Below are positions 48,049 to 56,195 of a stretch of DNA of 64,000 nt, one piece after another (positions within the stretch are counted from its first letter, which is position 1; each line of letters opens with the position of its first letter). A program made the position numbers and the translations under genes. Source of the DNA: Bog-473 sp963850095 (lineage in GTDB: Bacteria > Actinomycetota > Acidimicrobiia > Acidimicrobiales > RAAP-2); assembly GCA_963850095.1 (NCBI GenBank), contig CAWKJX010000005.1:248001-312000 (forward strand), in the 5' to 3' direction. The notes under the pieces are model-generated. The model ran no database searches. It saw only the letters and a program-made list of their open reading frames with translations, and had not been told where the DNA came from.

Positions 48049-49083
48049 TCAGTGGCCGACGGCGACCGTGGCGGTGAGGTCCCGATGGCCACTGCCGGGA
48101 CCCTCGTGCGAACTGATGGTCGTGACGGTGACGTCGCCCCCCGTGAGCACGTGGTCGATCCGGATGAAGGGCGGCAGCAGGGGAATGCGCTGGGTCCACG
48201 TGAAGTCGAAGGGTTGCCCCCGGGCCGCGGCGGCGTCCGTGAGACCGGTCGAGAGGATGGCCCGGAAGCCCCGGTTCCCCCAGGTGGCATTGAAGTCGCC
48301 CACCATGAGGAGCGGCCGCGGGTGCACCTTCTGCAGTGCGGCGTCGACGCCGTCGAGCTCGAGGTTCCAGTCGTTCCACTGCGGAGGGACGGGCGGGGTC
48401 GTGTGCACGACCCAGAGGGGTAGATGCCGACCGTGGAACAGCAGGTCGAACCGGATCATGTAGGCGAGCCCGTTCACAGAGGACACCGTGGCGTGGCCGA
48501 GTGGGTAACGACTGGCGACGATGAAGCCCCGCGACCCGCCGGCGACGGCGATCGTGAACCGGTAGGGGAGATTCTTGAACACTCCGGACTGCAGGAACTG
48601 TTGGTAGTCCGACCCGTGCGTCTCCTCGAGCGTGACGAGATCGGGACGGTCGCTGCGCAGCTGCTCGATGTAGCCGGTCATGTCGTAATTGAACGATTGC
48701 ACGTTGGCGTCGAAGAGATGGATTTTGGGCTGGGAATACGCGGCGGGCGGGACGGGCGAGGAGGCCATCACCTCGGGCGCCACGTAGATCACCTGGACCA
48801 CGCAGAGCAGGGCCGCCGCTCCCGCCATCCACCATTTCTTGGCGATGAGGGCTCCCACCAGCACCAGCCAGGCCGGGAGGAAGAGAACCTCGACGGCGGC
48901 ATCCAGGTCGGCGAACAGGATGAACTTGTCCCAGGCGACTGCCCGAGCCACCACGACCAGGCCAAGGCCGATGACGACGCCCCACCCGACAACCTTGAGC
49001 GTCGTGTTGGCGGTCGAGCGCCAATCGACCTCTTCGGGACCTGCGCCCAGCGGTCCACCGGGCGACTCCTGGGGTTGCGACAC
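48049..49083 (-). CDS. Membrane endonuclease/exonuclease/phosphatase-family protein
   Basis: A 344-residue protein with three transmembrane helices (about residues 28-105) followed by an extracytoplasmic EEP domain. Catalytic motifs are FDANVQSFN, a Glu in LVTLEETHG, VGDFNATWGN, RIDHVL and GSGHRDL. Members cleave phosphodiesters in nucleic acids, lipids or sugar phosphates; the substrate is unknown. The start is GTG with TAGTCT (49090-49095, reverse strand) exactly six bases upstream, a leaderless geometry. Confidence 0.88.
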   Translation of the reverse strand: MSQPQESPGGPLGAGPEEVDWRSTANTTLKVVGWGVVIGLGLVVVARAVAWDKFILFADLDAAVEVLFLPAWLVLVGALIAKKWWMAGAAALLCVVQVIYVAPEVMASSPVPPAAYSQPKIHLFDANVQSFNYDMTGYIEQLRSDRPDLVTLEETHGSDYQQFLQSGVFKNLPYRFTIAVAGGSRGFIVASRYPLGHATVSSVNGLAYMIRFDLLFHGRHLPLWVVHTTPPVPPQWNDWNLELDGVDAALQKVHPRPLLMVGDFNATWGNRGFRAILSTGLTDAAAARGQPFDFTWTQRIPLLPPFIRIDHVLTGGDVTVTTISSHEGPGSGHRDLTATVAVGH

Positions 49084-49316
49084 CGGGGGAGACTAGTGGG
49101 AGCCGTCAGCGCCACCGTGGCAGGGGAGGCCCGTGTTGGCGCTCACCGAAGGCCTCCTACGTCAGCCCTCAGTTGACGTCGTGGCGTGGCTCGTCGCCGC
49201 CCAAATTGCTCCGGGAGTGTCCAGAAGAGTCCTGATCGCGCCGAGAATTCCGGTGATCCCCGGGCCGAGCGCAGGCGTGCCGCGCTGCTAACGTTCGGGG
49301 GTCGTTTCTCGACCCT

Positions 49317-49391
<75 letters not shown>

Positions 49392-49634
49392 CGCCCTGGT
49401 AGAGGCCAAGCGACAAGGCCGGCCGGCGGCGTTCGACTTCAAAGCCATCGTGACAAAGTCGCTCTCGTTCTCCCCTCCAGAGCACTAGGTGGTGCCCACT
49501 TCAATCCTGGCTGGCGGGAAGGTGGGACGCTCCTTGCGCGGCGCAGTGCGGCCGCCTAGCCGACCCCCCATAGTCATGCTTGGTAATCGATTTGGTGTCC
49601 CATTCAGGTGGTTGCCGCTGGCCTGACTGTCGGC

Positions 49635-50594
49635 CTACCGAATGGTGTACACCTGCACCTCTGCGACCTTCATTGAGGCCGAGGGCGTCGCACTTGTCGC
49701 CACCGTGTGGAGTCTGACCTGCGCAGTGGCGACCTGCAGCTCGATGAGCAGGTAGTAGGCCTGGGCCGAAATGGTGCTGCCGTTCGACGCCAGGACCTGG
49801 TAAGCCTGCTGGCCATTGAAATAGACCGTGACGGACTGCCCCGGGATGTACTGGAATCCGTAGGTGTTGTCGCTAGCGGTGATGTCGGTGCCATTCGGTG
49901 TGGGCCAGATCTCAGGCTGCTGGCCGTTGCCGGTGAAGAAGTCGGAGTGGCCTTGCTCGTTCGGGTTCGGTCCCAGCCAGCCGCCTTCGAAGCCGTCGAA
50001 CTCCTGGAACGAGCTCGATGGCAAGAACCACAGCGCCGGCCACATGCCGACGGAGGTGTCGGGCATCTTGGCGCTGATCTGGACGTACCACCCGGTGGAG
50101 GGCAGCGTGAACGTCGAGGTTACGACGCCCGAGACCCAGTTGAACCCCCTGCTGTAGCCGAAGTCGGACTGGGTGGTCTGGCGCGCCGTTAGGGTTAGGC
50201 CGTTGTCGACCGTGACCTGCGACGGTGCCCAGTAGGCCGCCTGGTTCGATCCACCCGACGAGTAGGGCGCTCCGAGGTGTTCGCTGTCCCACCGACTACC
50301 GGGAGCGAGTGCGGGTGTCCAGTTCGAAGTGTTGAGCGACGTACCCGAGAACGTGTCGTCGAAGATGATCTGCTGGCGCGTGTAGCCGGCCGGCGCCGCC
50401 ATCTCGCCCCCGGGGGGCGCCGCCAGGGGCGGGGAGGTGGTGGTCCGGCCCTGCGAGGTCGTGGTTCCGCCCTGAGAGGTGGTGGTTCGCCCCTGAGACG
50501 TCGTGGTGCCGTCCCGGGAAGTGGCGGGTGAATCGTTTCCGCACGACGTCAATGCTGTGGCCACGCCAGCAAGGATGAAGACAAATGCCATCAC
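49635..50594 (-). CDS. GH16-family secreted lipoprotein (beta-glucanase-like)
   Basis: A 319-residue exported lipoprotein. A short signal peptide ends in a lipobox (TALTSC, Cys at 17), followed by a TTTSQG-repeat linker (about 28-55). The jelly-roll domain has the GH16 active-site pattern Glu-x-Asp-x-x-Glu in FQEFDGFEGG, with FDDTFSGTSLNTSNW at the start and YGFQYIPGQSVTVYFNG later. It would cleave beta-1,3 or 1,4-glucans or galactans at the cell surface. The start is GTG with GAGG 8 bases upstream; the n-region has little positive charge. It lies inside the tRNA-Asn-flanked segment. Confidence 0.85.
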   Translation of the reverse strand: MMAFVFILAGVATALTSCGNDSPATSRDGTTTSQGRTTTSQGGTTTSQGRTTTSPPLAAPPGGEMAAPAGYTRQQIIFDDTFSGTSLNTSNWTPALAPGSRWDSEHLGAPYSSGGSNQAAYWAPSQVTVDNGLTLTARQTTQSDFGYSRGFNWVSGVVTSTFTLPSTGWYVQISAKMPDTSVGMWPALWFLPSSSFQEFDGFEGGWLGPNPNEQGHSDFFTGNGQQPEIWPTPNGTDITASDNTYGFQYIPGQSVTVYFNGQQAYQVLASNGSTISAQAYYLLIELQVATAQVRLHTVATSATPSASMKVAEVQVYTIR

Positions 50595-50785
50595 CCGGGC
50601 GCCTCGGTACCGCCGTCTCTCGCGCGCAGGGAGTCAATAATCCCTCGCGTCCGTGAGCACGCCGGTCTCGCACGCGGCCCACTCTAGGCACCCCTGCCTG
50701 GCTTCTTCGGGCGGCACAGGATTGATTGAGTGCCGGACGCGAGCCAGCCGCGGCGTCGACGCAGAGGCTGTCTGGGTGATGGGAC

Positions 50786-51010
50786 TTACGAGGCCGACGG
50801 GGAGCAGACCTGGACCTCGGCGATGCTCATGTCTCGGTCGTCGAGAATCAGGTCCTAAACGGTGTAGCCGGGCGGCGACGGAATCCCGCCTCCGGAGGCC
50901 ACCACCCAGTAGCCCTTCCCATCCGTCGTAGGGGCGATCCCCACCACGGGCTCAACCAGCGACTGCCGTCCGGTGGATCCGTAAAACCGGCGTCCCCAAT
51001 GGTGCTGTTC
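50786..51010 (-). pseudogene. Relic of a secreted propeller-repeat protein
   Basis: The reverse strand reads, with one frame change, GDAGFYGS followed by GRQSLVEPVVGIAPTTDGKGYWVVASGGG, one blade of the repeat seen at 53.4 and 56.2 kb. After an in-frame stop it reads DMSIAEVQVC, like the C-terminus of the neighbouring GH16 protein (MKVAEVQVY). It has no start, is broken and short, so it is a remnant, probably of a fusion or of two adjacent genes. Confidence 0.6.
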
Positions 51011-51030
51011 AGAATCTTCCTCCAGGGCGG

Positions 51031-51068
51031 CCGCTAGGTTGACAGTTCGAGTCTCTCCCCCGGAGCTT
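51031..51068 (+). repeat. 38-bp direct repeat of tRNA-Asn 3' half (att-like), right
   Basis: A truncated copy of tRNA-Asn beginning at the 3' anticodon-stem strand; no 5' half is present, so it is not a tRNA gene. The single mismatch (GAGAG to GACAG) would break T-stem pairing, as expected of a non-functional att copy. Confidence 0.8.
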
Positions 51069-51118
51069 TCGTCGTCGTTTTTGGCGGCTCAATTCGAAGG
51101 CAGCCCCGAGTGTGCAAT

Positions 51119-52756
51119 CTAGGGGGTGGTGTTGCGCAGCCTCGGGATGAGTCGCTTGGCATCCCGTTCGGCTTCGAGGACTGACTTCATGGTCGAGACC
51201 GTCGCGCCATTGTCATGAGCCTGGTTGTGTCGCTCCTCGGGATCCACTGTCAGGTTGTGGAGTTCCCATTGAGCTTCGGCCGCCGCAGGCAAGAAGGGAT
51301 TGGGCGCAACGCCTTGTGCCTTGTACCAGTCGTCAAGTCGCTCGTAGTAGTGGTTCAGCTTCCACAACTCGTACCCGCCCCCTTCTGCCGTCGGCAAAGT
51401 CGCAATTACGGACTCGATGTTGATCGGCGGAGAGACCGGTTCGAACGGCGTCCCAGTGAGAATGTTCACCTGGGTGACACCCCGAGTGACATCGTCCTCG
51501 GTCATGAAGTAGATCGGCGACTCCATTGATGCAGCGTCACTCGTATTTCGAATGATCCCGCTCAGGTCACGACCTGGCAACGGGTGCGTTTCGTCGTGAC
51601 GAGCGGCTACATCGGCGGCGGCCTGCTCGACGTCTATCCCGGCCAGACCGAGCAGGGTTGGAATCAGGTCGATATGGCTGGTGGGGATGTCCACGTGGCC
51701 GCCCTGGGCGATCCCCGGACCGGCGACCAGCAGGGGCACCCGGGTGGCCTCGTCAAAGGCGTTGCACCACTTCTGAATCAGGCCACCATGGGCTCCCAGA
51801 AGGTCACCATGGTCAGAAGTGAAGACGACGATGGTGTCATCGACCATGCCGCTGCGTTCGAGCGCTTCGAGGATCCGAGCGATGGCTCTATCGACCAGCT
51901 TGAGGAGGTAGTAGTAAAGCCGTCGATAGCCGAGGTCGGTAGCCGTCTCGAAGATCATCTGGGGCCAGAGCGCCTTGAAGGCTTCCTGGCAGGCGGGGCG
52001 GCCGGCGAACGAGTCGGACTGCGACGGCGCTTCGGGGATTTCGGGAATGGTCTCGTCTGGCGGTCCGAAACCGAGGAGCTGTTCCCACCCGAAACCCGAG
52101 AAGGCGATGTCGTGAGGGTTCACGAACGACGCCACGCTCAGCCAAGGACCATCAGGGCGAGCCGATGCGAGCTCGTCGAATAACTCCACGACCTGTTCGG
52201 CAAAAACCCCGTCACGCACCGTCCCACAGTCGGACTTGGCGGCCCCGTGCGGTTCACGGCCAATCCACCCTGAGAAACCGAATGGGTCGAGCCGGTCGGC
52301 ACCTCGGTAGGCGGCGACCGCCTCCTGAATCGCCTTGCCCTCGTCGTCAGAAGCCTTGAGTCCCTCATGGGTACCCGGTATGACCAGATCGGCAAAGGAA
52401 ATGTGCCACTTTCCCCGATAGTGCGTCTGGTAGCCGCCCGCCCGGAACCAGTCGCCGAGCGTCGGCACCGAGTCGGGGTCGAGCCAGTGCATGCCGGGAT
52501 CGGAACTCTGTTTGGCCGTGCCGTCCGTCGAGGTCACCCCGTGAAGGGATGGATATTGCCCGGTAAAGAGAGTGGCACGGCTTGGTGTGCAGGCCGTGGA
52601 TCCGGCGTAATGGCGATGGAACTCGATTCCCCGTGTCCGGATTGACTCACGTGCAGCGAGTTGTGTGTTGCGAAATGCCTTGACGCTGTCGACCTCGTAT
52701 GAGGGGGCGTAACGCTCCTCATCGGTCATGATCAGCAGGATGTTGGGTCTGTCCAT
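51119..52756 (-). CDS. Sulfatase/arylsulfatase-family hydrolase
   Basis: A 545-residue alkaline-phosphatase-superfamily enzyme. The CxPxR signature reads ACTPSRATLFTGQYP near residue 56, where Cys is converted to formylglycine, so sulfate-ester hydrolysis is likely. Metal ligands appear in NILLIMTDEER and VVFTSDHGDLLGAHG, with KWH near 118. No signal peptide is seen, so a cytoplasmic substrate is likely unless export is unusual. Reverse-strand TACGTT is exactly six bases before the ATG (leaderless type). A formylglycine-generating enzyme is not encoded here. Confidence 0.92.
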   Translation of the reverse strand: MDRPNILLIMTDEERYAPSYEVDSVKAFRNTQLAARESIRTRGIEFHRHYAGSTACTPSRATLFTGQYPSLHGVTSTDGTAKQSSDPGMHWLDPDSVPTLGDWFRAGGYQTHYRGKWHISFADLVIPGTHEGLKASDDEGKAIQEAVAAYRGADRLDPFGFSGWIGREPHGAAKSDCGTVRDGVFAEQVVELFDELASARPDGPWLSVASFVNPHDIAFSGFGWEQLLGFGPPDETIPEIPEAPSQSDSFAGRPACQEAFKALWPQMIFETATDLGYRRLYYYLLKLVDRAIARILEALERSGMVDDTIVVFTSDHGDLLGAHGGLIQKWCNAFDEATRVPLLVAGPGIAQGGHVDIPTSHIDLIPTLLGLAGIDVEQAAADVAARHDETHPLPGRDLSGIIRNTSDAASMESPIYFMTEDDVTRGVTQVNILTGTPFEPVSPPINIESVIATLPTAEGGGYELWKLNHYYERLDDWYKAQGVAPNPFLPAAAEAQWELHNLTVDPEERHNQAHDNGATVSTMKSVLEAERDAKRLIPRLRNTTP

Positions 52757-53389
52757 CGGGGCAACGTAGCCCGGTTCACCGTTGAGATGTCTGCGCGTCG
52801 AGTGGCGGGTGCCTCATCGCCGGGAGCGGGGAGATCCGGCGTGGGTCAAATACCACCAATTTTTCGTCAGGGCCTTCACCCGAACGCCCACGCTGGTCCG
52901 CAATTGAGAATGACAAACCTGAGAAGGTCCCCTCAGTGCCGCTGGCCAGCCACCACGACAGGCCTTGGGAGCGTCGCTCATCGTTGGAGAGGTCAGATGA
53001 TCAAGTCCGTGCTCACGCTGATCCGTCTCGTATCGCCGAAGAATTGGGCGCGGATGCAATAAGGGCAGAACTCTGGGGTTACCTTCTCAAGCTCCGAAGC
53101 GATCAGAATGCCAAGATCATTGTCCATTAGTGGCTCTCTTCTGCTTGATTTTGCATATAGATAGCGGCTGACCCGAGTGGCTCAAGAACGAGTCTCTAAA
53201 TCGAGAGGTGCCCCATTTTCAGTACCGCATGCTCGGTCGCAACGTGAGATTGAGCATGCGGCAAAGGATGGTTTCACCGAACCATTCACGCGTTCGATAC
53301 CCAATGAAAGCAGTGATTGTCGCCTACGAGAGTGGCCTTATCGCGCCGGGACAACAACAAGGATAACGGAATGCTCGGGTGTGAAGACC
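52757..53389. other. 633-bp intergenic region, no gene seen
   Basis: It has lower GC than its surroundings and no open frame with protein-like composition on either strand. It contains the sulfatase promoter at its left end (TACGTT at 52763-52768, reverse strand). Confidence 0.5.
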
Positions 53390-54371
53390 CTAAAACCCTG
53401 TGCCGGCGATGATGTAGCCATTGAGATGCGTAGTCGTCAAATCTCCGTAGCTGGGCGCATCACCAAGCTGGTTCACCTCTCCGTTGGCCGCAGCGATCCA
53501 GTAACCACCGCCGTCCGATGTGGTGAAGATCGCCGTAGCCGGATTCAAGCCTCCGAAGGTCCCTGGGGCAGGGCCGAAGTTGGCTGCATCGCCAAAGTTG
53601 GTCACGGTGCCGTTGGCGTTGAGGATCCAGTAGCCACCACCGTCGGGAGTCCTCACGGCCGAGGTCACCGGGGACCCGTTATCTCCCGGGGCGCCGAAAT
53701 AGGAGGCGTCGCCGAAGGTGTAGACGTTCCCCGTCTTGGTCACGAGCCAGTACCCATTGCCGCTGGCATCGGGCATGACGGCAACCGCCGCTCCGGAGCA
53801 ACCTCCGATGGCCGGGCACGACCCGGCGAAGTGGGCGTCGCCGAAGGCGAAGACCCCTCCGTCGGAGGCCACCATGAAGTAGCCGCCATCATCGGTGGAG
53901 GGCACCATGCCCACGATGGGAGCGTTGAGGCTGTTGGGCAGGCCCGATCCTGCTGGGTTTAAACCGAGACCGGGGACGGAACCGTAGAACGTGGTATCCC
54001 CAAAGGCTGAAGACGCCGCCGTCGGAGGCGTCGAGCCAGTAGCCGCCATCGTCTTTGGTCGGGACAATCCCGACAACCGGCCTTTGCAGGACGGTGCCGC
54101 CCATCGAACCGAAGAACAGCGCCGAGCCAAAGGTGAAGATTCCACCGTCATTTCCAACCAGCCAGAAGCCGTGGGATGTGGTCGACGCTGAGGTGACCGC
54201 TGGCACCGTCGACGAAGCCGCTCCCAATGCCGGAGAGCCAAGCGTGACAACGCTCAGCACAACACCGAGCAGCAACGTCAGGCCGATGGGCGCTGCGCGA
54301 CGCGCCGGTCGGATCAATCCAGTGGATCGAAAATTGGACCCGCTCCCGCTTGCGCCTGTCTTGTCTCTCAT
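53390..54371 (-). CDS. Secreted six-repeat propeller-like protein (single-base frameshift)
   Basis: About 326 residues when joined across one extra base near 54006. A signal peptide lies at about 26-50 (APIGLTLLLGVVLSVVTLG). It is followed by six repeats of 40-53 residues, each with GYW(L/I)xxxxG(G/T)(I/V)xxFGDAxxFG and a VGxxPxxDG link, suggesting a six-bladed beta-propeller. There are no catalytic residues I can identify. It is closely similar, blade by blade, to the C-terminal half of the protein at 56196-58163, including the PAGSGxPNSLNAPIVGMVPS insert in blade 2 and the cysteine loop GSCPxIGGCSG in blade 3. A cell-surface or matrix-binding role is inference. Confidence 0.75.
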
Positions 54372-54860
54372 TGCGTTCTCCCGTCTGGGGTCGGCCCCTC
54401 ATTCACCGCTTGCAGCGACGACCGCCCAACGTTGGCCAGAAGGCGGTGTTCGGGCGGGGCGGGGGATCGTGTCGTCACCATTAGGACAGGTCCTGCCCAG
54501 GTCAGCATCGGAAGGTCAGCCTATTTCCTCGGTCATTGCTCTGCCTTCCCCGCCCGCGACCGCTCTGGTTGACGTTCAGCCTTCATAGCCCAGTCGTCGG
54601 TTTTTCAGACGACCTCCTCGGCATTGGCAATCGTGGTTGCGTCTGTGCGGCGAGCGTCTACGTCAGGAGGGTCGAATGTCGGTGGAGGGTCTGTCGACTC
54701 ACGTCCGTGCTTCCTGGCGGATTCGTCAACGGGTCACTCCTGCGATTCGACGTTGGCACGGACGAGCGCCACTGGTAATCCGCCGAGTCCGACTCCGGAG
54801 CGCCGGGCTCCGCGGTTTGACTCGGGCTGGTTCCGACGACGCAGGGTGGCGCAGGGAAGC
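54372..54860. other. 489-bp intergenic region, no gene seen
   Basis: No open frame here has convincing codon use or a recognisable product. It probably contains the promoter of the propeller-like gene at its left end. Confidence 0.45.
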
Positions 54861-55818
54861 TCAGTCCAATATCGCGAGATGTTGCGCTAGAAATTCAAGC
54901 GACGGGGGCTCTTGTGCGGTAAAGAAAGAACCGGTGTGGCACCCCTGCGAGAACTCGACCTGCGCAGTAACAGGTAACGCCCGGGCGAGAGCAACCACGC
55001 CGGGATGGAACGGGTCATCATTGCCCGATGCCACACGGACCGGCGTATCTCTGAGCGCGCCGGCATGCGTGACGGCATCGTCGGCCGCAAAATCGGTCGC
55101 AGAACCATACGCATCCGTGTTCACGTCGCGTGCCTGCTCGTAGCTGGTCCATATCGCCGGGACTGATCGCAGCGACCCCACCGATCAGGTCTGGGTACTT
55201 CTCTGCGATCAACAGAGCTCCATATCCACCCATGGAAATACCCATGGTGCCTATCTTCTGAGGCTGCTCACCGAGGCGCATGTGCCGACACATGGGAATG
55301 AGCTCAGACACGACCATCTCCATTGGGTTGTCGTCAGGATGTGGGTTCCAGTAGCCGTCTCCTCCATCCACCGTGACCATTGCCATCGGCGGGAGCGGTC
55401 GCCCATCGATTTCGAGAGACACCGCCTGGCTGGGCGTCATCCCGGTGAGAGCGTTGGAGTGATTGGCGCCTTCTCCGTGCAGCATGATGACGAGCGGTAG
55501 GGGAGTACCGGGGTCGGAACCAGGCGGCCACGCGATCGTGTACCCGACGCTCCGGTGGCGCGCCTTGGAGTAGAAGGAGCCGGACACCGTTCGGCCGGGA
55601 CCAGAAAAGCGCAGTGGGGGACTCGCCACCGAACATCCGCCCTCGAGCTGGTCGAGCTCCTGTTGGCCTGGCACGACGCCGTGGGAGATCAGCTCAACTC
55701 CTGCGATTCCGGCCACGACGACGGCAGCGATGCCACCGGCGGCCACAGTCAAGATCCGCCGTCGCGAGATTCGTCTCGGGTTCGGAACCTCTGTTTGGCG
55801 AGAATCGTCGGGAGTCAT
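54861..55818 (-). CDS. Tat-exported alpha/beta-hydrolase (esterase), single-base frameshift
   Basis: About 318 residues when joined. The N-terminus has RRISRRRILTVAAGG, a twin-arginine signal with hydrophobic core. The hydrolase domain has LVIMLHGEG (oxyanion side), the nucleophile in GISMGGYGA, Asp in ASGNDDPFHP and His in QGCHTGSFF; the last two are in the second frame. One extra base in GGG near 55160 separates VAAISP from AIWTSYEQARDV. It resembles esterase-D/antigen-85-like enzymes; the substrate is unknown. The ATG at 55818 is used. Confidence 0.85.
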
Positions 55819-56195
55819 CAAAGGGCCTCGGAGCAGCGATGATTCCGTCGGGGATCACCGGCGCTCGAGCGAGCTCATACTATATCGGTATACGATCTAT
55901 CGGCGACCGATCTAGAGACGTTCGATGGCGGGTCGGAGAAAAGGGTGCACTGCCGTTTCGCAGGGATTATTTACGCCGATGCCGTGGCCCTCTTCCTGAG
56001 GCCGGTCGACCCAGAGGTCGAGTCTCTGCTCGGGAGCCTGCTTCGTCGTTCTGGCTTCGCCGTTCTTCCGACTTGGCCGCGTAGGTCGAACAGTTCGGAC
56101 GCTGCCGGCGGATCCCTCCGGCCAACTGGGCTGGCAGGGTGCGACCTAAATGGTGGCGACGCCAGGCAAGTAGCTGGCGCGACAGAGGGCCGGGG
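55819..56195. other. 377-bp intergenic region with esterase promoter
   Basis: No gene is seen. It holds a TATAGT -10 box (reverse strand, 55879-55884) and a tandem 15-bp repeat (55883-55912) upstream of the esterase gene. Confidence 0.5.
55883..55912 (-). promoter_or_regulatory. Tandem 15-bp repeat, probable operator of the esterase gene
   Basis: Two adjacent copies of TATCGG-N4-CGATC (55883-55897 and 55898-55912). The first overlaps a reverse-strand TATAGT -10 box whose transcript would have a leader of about 55 bases before the esterase ATG. The binding protein is unknown. Confidence 0.45.

Larger units (their letters stand above)
50595..51118. other. Intergenic segment with gene relic and att copy
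   Basis: It contains no intact gene. It holds a degraded fragment on the reverse strand (50786-51010) and the right copy of the tRNA-Asn repeat (51031-51068); 50595-50785 shows nothing I can name. Confidence 0.6.

Noticed and set aside
51031..51068. A second tRNA-Asn gene
   Set aside because: Only the 3' half is present and the T-stem pairing is damaged; it is an att-like partial copy.
54536..55143. Forward open frames of 80-170 codons left of and overlapping the esterase gene
   Set aside because: Arg/Ser-rich composition, no ribosome binding site, and partial overlap with the real reverse-strand esterase gene.
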